From assembly GCA_036897485.1 (NCBI GenBank), contig JAYMTF010000010.1:1-64000 (forward strand): a DNA stretch of 64,000 bases, read 5' to 3'. Below, piece by piece: positions 35,401 to 48,134 of this stretch. Positions within the stretch are counted from its first letter, which is position 1; each line of letters opens with the position of its first letter. Below the pieces are notes generated by a model. It had not been told where the DNA came from. It did not search any database and was given only the letters and a program-made list of their open reading frames with translations. The DNA comes from Pelargonium nanum. Its lineage: Eukaryota > Streptophyta > Magnoliopsida > Geraniales > Geraniaceae. The position numbers and the translations under genes were made by a program.

Positions 35401-38400
35401 GCTCCCTGATTTAGATGTTATTTATTTCAAGTTAGAGTGTAACCCTTATTTTAAAGGTAAAGTAAATTTGTAATACCCTAAAGGGAACTTTTTATCTATG
35501 TAATAGGAGCTATATATTATGTTAAAGTTTTTACTTACTGTTGCTCTAGCTAATAGTATAGGGGAGCTTTTCTAGTTGCTAAACCGGGATTTGCTTTGTA
35601 TTGTATAATTAAGTAAATAATAGGTAAGAATACTCTAGAATTATTCTGTTGGTAAAATTACTCGAATATAAGAAGTTTGTACATCATTAAAGCCGGGTAA
35701 GTCTAAATTAAACAAGAGTTCCAGGGAATTGTGAAGTATTTAACCTATCGGCGGTTGCCCTTTTCTAGAGGAGACTACTTAAGTTCAGTTTTATTGGTGG
35801 ATATTGCTAAAAGTTTTCTCTTTTGTGTAACCCTAAGCAAATTTAGAGATGTTTAATGTGAGCCTCTCACAAAAAAGAATAATGTAGACGCAAGGTACAG
35901 GGAACAATAAAATTTAGGGGTCCCTCCCAGATAATATAGGTAAATAAAAAGCCTTTACGAAGTAACCTTTATTGAGCCTTCCAACAAAAACTTTTATAAA
36001 GTAGAGGACTCTACGGCTGTGGCTATATTAAGTAAAATAGATTCACTATTGCTATTCCGAAGCTTCGTCCAATTAGGGGGAGCACTACAATATTGTAAAA
36101 TACAGGATTATGTGCTTGCTTTATTTATGGATTTCTTGTAGAAAGAGTCTCGAGCTCTTTAACTTTAAAGAAAGAAGTAGTCACACAATAAGATAAATGT
36201 TAGAGATAGAGAGAGCTGGGTTAATTTATTCCTAATTTTATGTACATTTTGGTTCCAGCTTCTAGGCTTACTATTAGGGAAGCAGTTAAAATTAGACTCT
36301 ATCCTTGAAGGATGAGGAGGTCCCTCACTTTGTAGCAGTTATAATAACGAAAATCTTATCTAAAAAGAAGATCGAAAGAGTATCCCAGGCATCTTTGACA
36401 TACGCAAAGGAGAAGCTTTTTGAATAAGAGAGTCTTTAGGTTAGAATGAGTTTCTCTTTTTCCTGTAACAATTTTTGACTTTGGGTTGTAATTATGAAGT
36501 TCAAAGAGGGGTATCTAGTCATATACTCAAGGGTGGTCCTTAAGGGACGCAAGTTCTGTGCCTGGGAGTTGACTGACACAATACAATTACCTGTAAGATT
36601 TAGATTTGATAAAGATAAAAAAAAATAATAGAGCAATGCTTGTCATGGAGATTCCGTTACCAAAAGGTATATCCTGTAATTGCAATTTTCCACCGGCAGT
36701 TTAGTAAGTACAATCAGATTACAACACCCCCTGTTTGTTTTGAAAAGAATTCGTTACTCGAGACTTGTAGTGGGAACCCTTTAACAATATGAAAGTATAT
36801 ACACTTTAAAATTCCTCATATTTTTTTTAAGTAAAATCCTGAATAACTCCTCCTTAAAGTAATTTAAGCAAAAATATCCTGAAGGAAGCTATCCTTCTTT
36901 TATACTACACGGGTTACACAGCTTTGATTAAGAGAAACCGGGTATCCTTTATATAACTAACAGGTAAAAAGAGACCTCTTTAGGCTTCCTAAAAAGTAGA
37001 AGGTGAATGCCTAATTTCAGATATTGTGTTTAAACTTCTCAGACTATTTTACTACACCAAGAGCACTCTATCCGCTTGGGTGAAAACTTGTACTATTTAA
37101 ATTCAAAGTTAAATACTTAAAAAGGGAATCCTCGAATACTGAAAAAAATATCTAAGCGTATCGGCTACAAGTGAAATAATATACTACAACTACTAAGTAA
37201 TAGCAAGGTTACGTAAAAAAGTAGCGGATCTACGGACTTTAGCGCCCTATATATCAGAATGAAAGGGCCCTTTTTTCTAGACTTATGCAAAAGAATCTTA
37301 CTCCTTTAGAACCTTCCCTATAAAGCTCGGTATAATCCAGAATAACTTTAATAAAACTCTATCACTTATTAGCTAATTAGAGCAGCCCTAACCCGAGGTC
37401 TCTAATTTCTAATTAATATAGTAGGGACTGTAAAAGAAGATTAAGAACCCCCCTTTCCGTTTAGGAATAAGTAAAGTACATAGGAAACATATATGCATAA
37501 TTAAGACATTTCGAGCTCCTTAAATCACCGGGAATTTATTCTAACTGGGTACAGCTAGGTTTCCTTGTTGTTAGTTTCCATTTAATAAGAGTTCTCAAGG
37601 GAATTTTTTAGAAGAGTCTTTTTCTTCCATTCCAGATTTAGGGATACTAGAATTAAGTAAGCAATACAAAAAACCCCTTATCTCTTTTCTTTTGTCCTTA
37701 TTATAGCTTTCCTATTTCTCAGATTATGGACCGGCCCCTTTTATTATCCGTATTTTTACTATTGGTACACTTACCAGACATAAGAGTTGTGGTTTATACT
37801 CTTTAGTTGAGAGCTTTATACAAGCAGGGGGCGAAGTTGCAGATTCTTTTTAATGACTACTGGAAATTCTTGGTATATTTTACCTTAGTCGGGCGTCCTT
37901 TGAATGAATAAGGGATCCTCTTTGTACCCCTCGTATCTCGGTTTCGAACCCCCTAAAATTCCATTTAGAGGGAAGCGTTAGATCGCGGGAGTGGTTTGTT
38001 TTATGAACAAGTTAGTCTTACTTTTAGCTGAAATAGAAACCCTTATAAAAAAGCATTAGGAAACTCCTTTATTTAAAAGATTTTGGCTATACCCGGCTCG
38101 TGAGTGTGAGGGCCCCCTTTTCGATTAAAGTTCCCGAGTGCTAATTGATATTAGTTTAACCCCTAGGCTAGTTAGTTGGCTTTTCATCGTTCTAAGAATT
38201 GCAGGTTCAAAGCAGTTGTACTAAAAAAGGGAGTCTTTCCCGTATTCTTTATTAATTCCAGAAAAAGGTTTTCTTTATAGCAAAATTTGCAGTTCTTTGT
38301 ATTGTATAACCCAAAGTAAAGACTTACGCGCTTAGAAAATAGTTTACTTGGCTGCGTTCTTTTCAAGGCCAAAAAGCACAAAATTACCTTTGTAAAGGAT

Positions 38401-38990
38401 AAATATACTAAAATTATAGCACTGAATAAAGTGTAACCCCTACCCTTATAGAATTCGAAAAGTTCCTAACTCCTTGTTTCTAATCTATATTAATAAAGGT
38501 TGAACTTACGCAATTTTGTACGTTAAACCTTGCGGGTTAGCTCTAGATACCCCATCTCCTGAAAACTTGGAATATTAGATACTGCACAACAGAATTTGTA
38601 AAAAAAACTGCCCTTATAAAGACTAAAAACAAAGAGCAACCCCTTAATTAGAGTACTTTCATCAATAAGGATCAATAAAGAGGATAATGAAAAAGATTGA
38701 GGACTGAAGAAAACAATTCCTAAGTTACTATCCAGAATGCCTTTTATTGCTAGTTTGGTTACCTTTGAGTTTGTATTTTAGCGCTTGATTCCTATATTTA
38801 TTATACAACCTTTCCTTAAACTTTCTTTCTAAGCACTTTAACTGGGAAAGGAAGTCCGTCTTAGATGTTCTATTACTTGTTACCTTTTGCTCCTTGTTTA
38901 CTACTACATAAATTATAAGTATAAAAGGAGTTAGTCTACCTGCCTGTAGGGGCACCCGAAGTAAGGGAAGTGTAAGAAGTATACTAGATA
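32500..38990. other. AT-rich spacer upstream of the gene cluster
   Basis: No gene is seen apart from the trnF relic at 34.1 kb and a tRNA-like word near 38.2 kb. I looked for a plant-type CRTA promoter box upstream of trnN (32500-32800, minus strand) and saw no convincing one. Confidence 0.65.
34101..34172 (+). pseudogene. trnF-GAA: Decayed tRNA-Phe (GAA)
   Basis: The stretch aligns along most of its length with plant mitochondrial trnF: a GGTTATAAC block for GGTTAGAGC, then CAAAG, a GAA anticodon at 34135-34137 inside GATGT/ACATC, and an exact TCAGTGGTTCGAATC at 34148-34162. The anticodon loop is enlarged to about 10 nt, the T-stem no longer pairs past its first base pair, and no acceptor stem can be formed. 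It is read as a relic, not a functional gene. Confidence 0.65.
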
Positions 38991-40040
38991 GTACATACTT
39001 ACATTATAGGAACATCTGCTTATTCTTACTTGCTTTCAGCTTAATAAGTAGACGACTTCTCTTTCTCCTGAAATTCCTTCCCTTACTTCCCTATAAGAGA
39101 CCTATCCCTTTATTAAAGCCCTTCCTCCTTTCTAAACCCTATAACACGGCCGTAATTCGGCAAGTCTGTCGTGGGTTCGAATCCCATTCTCAGTGTCTAG
39201 AATCAGTTCCAATTTCTTATTAGTAGTCAAAGCTTTCCTTATTCTTGTAAGAGCCTGCCCCCACTCTTATAAGACTGACTGAGAGCTGCCCTTTTATCAG
39301 CGTATATAGAATCGTGTAGTCCAAAGCACCGCCATGTAAGCAGACTTCCCACCTGCTTATCTTACTCAATACAAGAATGGTGTGCTAATGTGTAAGTTCC
39401 AAGAGTCTTATTCCTCCTATTCTTACTAGTCTCTCTTCGTCGATCCCTTTTGGTGTAAGCGACTCCTACAGGACCAGCCCTCCCTTTTACTCTATACTCT
39501 ATTCGCGCAAATACCCAAATCTTCCAGTAGCGGATACCCTCTCATAGATCCAATTCGCAAGCGCCATCCCAGGTTGACTCTTTCCAAGCTCTCCGCTCTC
39601 TACTTGTCTTAGTGTCAGTTTCTCGTAAATAGTTCTAAGCTCCAACTCTCTTCATTGATTTACCTCTATTCGCTTGTAAGTAGTTTTTTGTGCATTCCTA
39701 GTTTCTTTTCTTCCTATTTATGTTTCTAAAAAGCTGTCTAGAGGTTCAAAGAGGTCCCTGAATCTACAATACAAAAAGGTAGATTTTGGGGAAGGATAGA
39801 CTTCCTGTTCTACTTGTTTTGAAGTTTTCCGGGACTAAGGAATCAAAAAGCTGAAAGCCCAGAGGAGTCTTCTTATATGCGTTTCCGCGTTCTGGTTAAA
39901 GGACTTCCAGGATATATAAAAAGTAAAGTAAGAAGTGTTCGGTCTGGTTGGTTTCTGGTTACTGGTTTGCTTTCATGTTTGATTAGTACTTCCTTTATTG
40001 ACTGATCTTATTTCATTCATTATTTGTTGACCTTTTATCC
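38990..40040. other. Pyrimidine-rich, less AT-rich island
   Basis: Composition shifts to T/C-rich on the plus strand with more G+C than its flanks, like ordinary plant mitochondrial intergenic DNA. It holds the tRNA fragment at 39.17 kb. Short open frames occur at 39499-39651 (minus) and about 39877-40003 (plus), but I recognise neither. Confidence 0.5.
39148..39190 (+). pseudogene. tRNA-like fragment with intact T-arm
   Basis: Positions 39171-39187 form a five-pair T-arm (GTGGG/CCCAT, one G-U) around the standard loop TTCGAAT. Upstream sequence CGGCCGTAATTCGGCAAG does not give D and anticodon arms I can identify, and there is no matching 5' acceptor. It may be the 3' portion of a lost tRNA gene. 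Confidence 0.35.
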
Positions 40041-43000
40041 TATATAGGAAAGGAATTCAACACAAATTTCAATCCCAGGAGAAGCTACTATAAATAATAA
40101 GTAACCCATAAAAAATTCCTGTACTAATCCTTATTCCAGGGCAAACAAGGTTCCTATTTTTTAAATTAACGAAACTGCTAGATGCTTCTATAGAGAAAGA
40201 ATCTTGAACAGAAGCCCTTAAGACCAGCCTTGATTTCATAATATTCTTAAAATTATGTACAATTTCAGGTTTACGATATAGCAAAAGCCCATTCCTTTTA
40301 ATAAATTATTCTACACAAGAACAGGGACTTAATATCTACAGAATTCATTAGAGTACCAAAGAATTCTTCTACTAAAGTATGAAGAGAATTTAGAGGGTAA
40401 CCCCCTATTACATGAGTTAAAGACTCCTTTCGAGATAGCTAGCATTGCACAAGAGTAATTCCAATTGCCTAAAAAAATACCTTAGAACTCAACTTTCTTT
40501 TTAAACTAACAACAAAGAATTCCTTCCATAGAGACTTAGAGGGAAAAACCCTCTCTTTATTACTTACGAGTGCCCCCTTTATACTTATATACCTGCTAAA
40601 ACCCTAGAGGACTAAAAAGGGGACTGCTGGCTTTCGTGTAAAACTCCCGTCTAGTTAAACGAAATCTCTAGGAGAAATACCCGACTAAGAAGAGCTCACT
40701 ATTTCCTTGTGTAAATACCTGTAACTTGTTTCTTATAACCTGTACTTTTAGGAGCTTTACCTTAACTTTCTTAAGAGCTATAAGACCCGCTTAAACCGGA
40801 CCTGGAAAGTAAGAAAACACCCCCTAGGCCTCCCTAGCTATACCTGCTTTCTATACCCCCTTATTCATACTGGATTTCTTAATTACAAAATTCCAGGTTA
40901 TACTCATTTATAACACAGCTATCTGTTAATAAGATTACCTTAGGTATTCCTATCTTAACATGAAAGGGACCCTGCGCTTACTGTAGCTACTGTATTCCTC
41001 TTTTTGTAGCCTATTACCCGACCCCTAGCTTAGATAGATACCCCTACAAATTCAGTGTACCAAGTACCAAAAAGCAACCTTTTTTGAGTTCTACTCCGTT
41101 TATCAAACTTCTAAAAAATAAAACGTAAAAATATTATAAGGCAGTTCTGGTAATTAAAGAATACAACAAAATAAGATTTTTAGCGCGACTATATTTATAC
41201 AAAAACTATATGCGCACCCCGAATTTCTTTAAAATAGCAATTATATTACAATTACAATATGGAACTTTTCCTAGTCTTCTGTGAGTTATAGTTTATAAAT
41301 TTAAACCTTTCTACTACAGCGCTTAAATAAACCGAAACTTGCTTAAAAGTCCTCCTGATTATTCCCAGATCTGAGATTCTTGACCCAATTAAATATTCTT
41401 AGTTACTAAATTTAATTTAGATACTCTTAGGCAAAGCAAAAATAGGAGTCCTTTTCCTTGCAAAAGAGAGGTTTTTTTCTATAACATTACGACCGGGTTG
41501 CCTTATTAATACCTAGGCACCTATACCAAACGGGAGTGGTTTTACTTAATTTTAGTTTATAAAAATCGGTTCTATGACCCTTTTTTGTGCTCTATATCAC
41601 ATTTTAAGACTCACTCCTGTTCCCCTTTGCGCTCTTAACAAAAGAAATTTCCTACTTCTTAGAAAACCTGGGTTTTTATAGACTTATGTAGAGATTCTGT
41701 CCTATATCTCTCAGTTTGTATGACTTCGACATAGCGTATCCTATAATAGGTGTAAAAAAGAGCTCCTTACTGGGGCGGATTTACTTATAAATTATAGTAA
41801 AAAAGAAACAGAAGCCTGATTGTCATTTCTCAGGGATTTTTCTCCTAGAAGTCGGTTCCTCTAGAATAAGAAATTTATATCTAAGGAAGTTTTCTGTTAT
41901 TTGAATTTAGGGGTTTTATAAAAAAAATAGTAGAACTCCTATACTTCCTAATAAGATAGGGAATACAATAGATACAATAAGAAGACTAGTACAAGAACTA
42001 TAATAAGTCCAGGGCCCATAGGGAAAGGTATAGCCCTTGAGATGGGTACAGTCCGAAAGAAGTAGGGACACAGAACTGAGTAAGTAAGTCGCTATTGTGT
42101 TCTTTTGCTTCAAGTTTCAAATTCCTATTCCTAAAGTAAAGGTAGCACTTAAATCTTCTCAGCCGAGTATCTTTCTTAGAGGTTTATAACTAGACAGGAA
42201 TTCTCTAATAAGTCCTGCTAAATAAAGGTATTTCGTACTTAAAAGTAAGCCCTAAATCTCTGAAAAAAGTAAATGGGGAAACCTAGTATAAATATAAAAA
42301 GCCTTTGACATACCCCCTTATAAGGGTTCCCCTAACAAGCCATAATTGTAAGATTAGATAAAATAACTTGAGCTCTTAAACAAAAAAACGATTTACAATT
42401 TGATATGCACGAGTCCTTATTGGAAGTCTTTACTGAAAAGGGTAAAATATCTTATTCCTGAATTTCAGTTTTAGTTAAAAGTACTCTAAAGTCTAAAGTC
42501 AAGGTTGGTTTTCTTAACTAAAAGTACTGAGGGTAGGCCATCTATTTAATAAAGCTCCAAGAGCCTCCCCTACTAAGTTGTATACAACCAAAGAAGACAA
42601 CCTTATCATCTGTACTAAGCTCCTATAAGGGATCCTCTTTTTATTTACCCCGCTTAGAGCTATAAAAGTCAAACTGACTCAAGGACTCTCAAGTATAGTA
42701 AAGATTTTCTCGTAAAAAGGAAAGCTTAATCATATTACAAAGCGGTTAGCCAAGACCTATAGAATACCCAGACTTTTCAGTGTTCTTTGCGCATATATAA
42801 ACTGCTAATCGAGTATTTGGGGTATACTCCTAAGTCTCAATGTTGGGCTGCCTTTATAAATTAATACTAAGATAGAACTACTCTTAACAATGTCTTAATT
42901 TTGAAATATGCCTTATTTCAAGGTATAAAAGCACATACTATATCCTCTAAACTACTACAAAAGTTAAAGCGGAATACGCTTATCCAAATTTAAGGGAACC

Positions 43001-43684
43001 CCATCTATAATAAAATCTTTAATTAAGCACAAGGGGCCTTTATGAGCGTTTAAGAAAATAAATGCCTCTAATTAAGTTAAGACGCTTCTTCTAACAAACC
43101 CTGCTTTTGTACTTAAAAAGAGTATACGATTCAAACCCTCGTATTCAGGATCCTTCTTTAATGAGGTGCCCGTTAATTTTAAGACTTCAAAAGGTAACTA
43201 GCTTCCTCTAAATCAGACCTTTGTAAGTTATGTATACTCCAGGAGTAGGACTCCCATAAGTTTAATTAAGATTTATAGAGCTAGAAAATTGTAAATTCTC
43301 CCTTAACCTCTACAACACCCCCTTTTTCAGAAGCTACCAAGTTGGTGACTTAAAGAAGTACTCTTCCTAAATTATTAGCTAAAAGCAAAAAATACTTAAC
43401 TATGCTTATAAATAGGAAACTATAAGGTTTTCAAGATACTCCTGAATAGCTCAAAACTTTCGCAGCTCTTAGAAACTATTATACAAGCAGTAAATAAGGA
43501 GTATATCACTTCTTATATTTATATTAGCTCTTATAGGGTTTACTCTGTAAAGCCCGACTTTTATTAAAGTACTACTTTTAGAGGAACTCAAATTAAAGAA
43601 GCCCTAAAGCTCCTGCCCCTACTTTTTCGGTTGGGTTAAAGGTTTTAATTAAACGAGATCCCTATAAGAGCTCCCTGCACTTTT

Positions 43685-43757
43685 GAGTCGCAACAGGGCT
43701 CGAACCTAAGCCTTTCGCACGACGGAATCTACGCTTTGCCCATAACTGAGCCTACTT
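43685..43757 (-). pseudogene. tRNA-like relic, 3' part like trnP
   Basis: On the minus strand, TAGGCTCAG and GGGCAAAGCG look like a D-arm, and GGCTTAGGTTCGAGCCCTGT resembles the T-region of plant mitochondrial trnP (GGCCATAGGTTCGAATCCTGT). The anticodon arm cannot be folded and the acceptor does not pair. It is a relic at most. Confidence 0.35.
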
Positions 43758-46619
43758 ATCTAACTTTGTATATGATTACTGTTCTTACAGTGTTTTACTA
43801 TTCGATTCCTTAGTGAATCTTGTTTTTGAACCTCTCGATTACGTTTTTGTAGTAAAGACTCCCCCTTTATAACTACAAAAAGTTTAGAGGCCTTAAGGTT
43901 TATAACCGAAATTCGTTAAGTATAGTTGTTTACTCTGCTATAAAAAACTAGACATGAGTAGCTCTTGCTTTTCTAGTTCTCTCATGGAACACCTAAATAA
44001 TGTACTGTTAAACTAAAAAGTACCCCTTCTAAGGAAGTTTTGTTACTTTATAGTCTTAATCTTAATAGAGTATACTATTATATTAGGATATAGGGAGCAT
44101 GTTTATGCTCCACTTAAAGTTGCAGCTGGAGTTACTTAAATAAAAATTCGAATTTAGTTTAAATCCATGCGGGCTCCTTTGGTTTCAGGGCAAAGGCTCA
44201 TTGGAGGACCCTTATTCACGGATAATTATGCAGCTTTTAGGCTCTTTAATTAGAAATGATTATGTTTAAGAAGTCCTGTACTTAGGCTTTAAACCCCTCG
44301 TATTTGTATTACCCCATAAAGAGCTGCTCTGGTAAAGATTTTATATCAAGGGATAAGATTCTAGTAAAACCGCAGTAAATTCTTAAAATGGACAATCATA
44401 CACGAGACTACCTGAACTCTCGATTTCATTTAGTGAAAATGTCCTTCTAATCGGTTTTATATTATTTGAGTATTCATCCTAATATCAAAAATTTTTTGAA
44501 TTCCACACATCAGCTAGCTCTGGTTCTAGTAATTTAGGAGCTGATTAAAGGATTTAAATTAGTATTAAGCACACACTTGGCATCCCTTATTACTTGATAA
44601 AGAGTTTCTGTATTTATGCTAGGGTCCTTTTTCTTAAGGTCCTAATTATGAATCGGAACTTGCAGGACTATGCTCTATTTTAAAGGGGTTTACGTTAATT
44701 GAAATCCTACGTATAGTGGGTTTGTTATTAAAAAAAGCATACACTCTTCAACAGGGTTCTAAGGCATAAGTATGGAGACGCCTTATAAAAGTATATCTAA
44801 CTGAACTCACTTATAAGGTATATTATTGTTGCTAGAGCTCTTAAAGTACTGAATATAATAGGGAGATATTAAGACTACTCTAACTTATTGACAAGAGTCC
44901 CGGTCCAAAAAAGGTTCTCGATAAATTCTAATATACATACTTAAGAATATAGATGGCAATCTTTTTCCTTTTTTACTCAAAACACAAGAGTTAAACTTCT
45001 GAAGGGGTCCCCGCATAGAAAGGGTTTGAGTACAAGGAATTCTATGTATGAAGTACGTTAATTTTATATCTTAAAAAGACCTAAATTAAAACTGCTTAGA
45101 AGTAATTTTTTGTTAAAAGTTTAGTAATATTCCACTATATAATATATGCGAATCTTATACTAAAAAGCTAACAGCCCTTATTAAGGATACAAAAATGTTC
45201 CACTTCCCAGCAATAATACTATATCTATTAATATGCCTTGACTGGACAATATACAAAAGAGCGCTTACTAGCCTTGCTCTAAGGGGGTAAGCAACCTTAT
45301 ATTAGATAAGTATAAGGGGATCTATATCAGGTCAGAGAATGGAATTAATAGCTATTTTAAGATCTTTTGTCTTACTATTACCGTATTCCCAAAACAAGGT
45401 GAAAGAAAAACAAAGAGTCCCGTTTTAGGCAGCACCCTGTTGTAAAGCCTCGAAAGAAACTTTTCTAACTAAGGCGCGCCCTTTTGCTTTTGTAATAGAG
45501 GATTCCCTGTCCAGAAGAGGTAAACTAATTTACATAATCTAAATGAGTAGGGTAACGGTTTAAATCTAAAATTCAATTTTTTCACACATTCCCCGACATA
45601 AACTTTGGAATCGGCGAAGTGTCAGCTTTCCCAGTCAAAAAGTTACTAAGAAGCTATCCTTTCAATTTTAAACTCTAACTACTTGTAGAAGAATCCTAAT
45701 GGACTCCCTTTTCTTGCATTTAAAGAAGGATCCCTCTAATAAAGTTTTAGCTTTTTGGTAGGAAATGCCCGTTTAGTTTCACAGGACTCTAGTATCATGG
45801 ATACCTTTTTCATTACTAAAGGGTTTCATCTAATGCTTATGGCTCGGATTTCTAGACTGTTATAAGTAAGCGACTCTACTTTAATTTTACAACCCTACGA
45901 TGCAATAGGCACGAAGTAAGCACACAAGATATATTAATAAGGCTAAAAGTCCACCTGAGATTTTAAAACTACTGAAATATCACAGCAAAAAGAAATTAGT
46001 TCAACTTACATCGGTATACGCTTTAGTTAGAAAAGCATTATGATATGAGATAAAATAAAGAGGACCCTTTTTTACACTAGTAAGAAAAACACTTAGACTG
46101 GAGATAGCTTGCTGACCCACCCAAATCTAATCAAGTCAAGGACTCAATTATTAGTAAGTCCTTCTTATAATGACTAACCTACATCAACATAAAAAACCTA
46201 GACTTTCCTAATTGAGACTTCAGTTTTCTATGCTATCTATTTTTTACTCTGCTCGGTACTTTATTGAATCCTATGCCTTATCTATTCGTAAAAAAGTGCG
46301 CATTAAAATACAAATAAATCCAAGAACTGCAACATTGATTTGTCTTTTATACAGAGATTTCCTTATTTTTAGTGTCATGACAAACTCTTGCTCTCATTAA
46401 GGGGTCTCAGATTTTTAATTTTTAAGGGAGCTTTTGTGCTTCCATATCATCAAGGAAAGACCCTCCCTCACGAAAGAGTGCCTGTCTCATAAAATTTACA
46501 AGCTATACTTAGGTGAAGTTGAAACTATAGTACCCACTTATTTTCCTATATTTGTAATTATTTCCAAATAGATTCTTTTAAGACAATAACTATATACTGA
46601 AATTTTTTAGTTTACTTCT

Positions 46620-46646
46620 TATATTATATTATATTATATTATATTA
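46620..46646 (+). repeat. ATATT microsatellite
   Basis: Five perfect copies of the pentanucleotide ATATT stand in tandem with a partial unit on each side. It is a simple repeat with no gene context. Confidence 0.95.
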
Positions 46647-48084
46647 GGTCCGCCATTTTAACTTATGCTTATGTTGTTTGTGATTGGTTACCTAATACAG
46701 GAGTCCCTGACTTAACAAATATACGAACTTTATAAGGTCAGAAATCTGGAATAGAGAAAGTTCACTTAAAAGATTGTGTCACGAATACTGTTGGGTCTAT
46801 GCCCTTGAACTAAATTTAGTTCTTCGAAAGCCCGGCCTGCTTATATCCAAATTAGCGGGGAGGGGAATTAAAACACTAGACATCGTATAGCTATTTAAAA
46901 AGCTACCGACTTAATAACTAAAAAGATTTCCTTTCCTGTTATATTTTAAAAATGACTCCTAAAGTCCACAAAATTATTACTTGTGTTTCTAAGCTCTTTC
47001 AGAGATTATAACACGAGACTTTATGTAAGCCAAATTGCAGTATTTTATTATTCCATTTTTTATTGGAGTACAGGGTTTTGAAACTTTGCATAAATGGGTA
47101 TAGTAACAAGTATTCAACTGCTCTTAGACTTATAGCCTTTATAGAGCTCTTACTTAGATATTCCTGTATATTAAAAGCTTTAAGACAATTAAATCAGACT
47201 TTATAGGAATCCCCTACGTTCTGTTCTCTTTTTAACTTGCGCAATCCATGAATATAAATCTACTGTACTTACTTTGGCGGACCCCGAAAAGTCTCTAATA
47301 CCGATTCAAAAGGACTCCTTTTAAAAGGCAATACTGTAGCTAAAGCTAGGGCAAATATATTCTATTAAATAATGAAAGTGAAGTTATACTACAAGTAGGG
47401 TTCGGTAACATTTGTGGACGTATCCCCCCCATAGATAAAAAGGTAGATAAATCTATTTTTTTAACGCAGCGTGCTTTATTAAAGTAGACTACGATAAAAA
47501 AATTTGTATAGACATCCCATCCTGAGGGGTATTACATAACTTTTCAGCGAGTACAATACTTGGATAAGATAAAAAGGGGCTCTTATAGATAGCAGAATTT
47601 AGAGCCAGCTTAAGAAATAAAATCTAGTGTTACGTAATAAACCAACAGGAGTCTCTCCTTAATCAGACAAATAAACAAATAAGTTTTTATATTCTTTCTT
47701 TTTTAATCCGTATTTGTTATCCTTTGTTTTTTGTTGAAAGTTTTTAAGGAATTCAAGTAGGGCTAAAGTCATTTGTATTTTTTAAGGGAGTGCTTTTACA
47801 ATTTAGAAATTCTGTTTTGCAGTATCATTCCGGGTTTTTTCCAGTAAAGTAAATAAGGTCAACAAGTGAAAGAGGTTCTTATCCTTAACAACTGTAAGAC
47901 AATCCAATAGAATTAATGAATAGACCTGTTAAACTATATTACCAAGCTCCTATACTATCTATACTTTTTAATAATAACATGTAAGGACTTTATACCAGAT
48001 ATAGGAGTAATGAACTCGCACAAAACCAAAACAAGGTTACTTTAAGGGATTTTGTAAAACTTTATTAAAAACAGTGTGAAATGT

Positions 48085-48134
48085 ATGGAAATAGGCTCAG
48101 TTTCGGCTTAGCAGGGGTTCAAATAGTATCCGGT
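48085..48134 (+). pseudogene. tRNA-like relic, possibly trnG
   Basis: GGAAATAGGCTCAG followed shortly by CAGGGGTTCAAAT recalls the two ends of mitochondrial trnG(GCC) (GGAAATAGCTTAATGG and GAGGGTTCAAGTCC), with the anticodon part largely missing. Too little remains for a firm identity. Confidence 0.25.

Noticed and set aside
39499-39651. Protein-looking 51-codon stretch on the minus strand without a start (SQPGMALANWIYERVSATGR)
   Set aside because: Many frames of this length arise by chance, and I could not tie it to any family; noted only because the region is less AT-rich.
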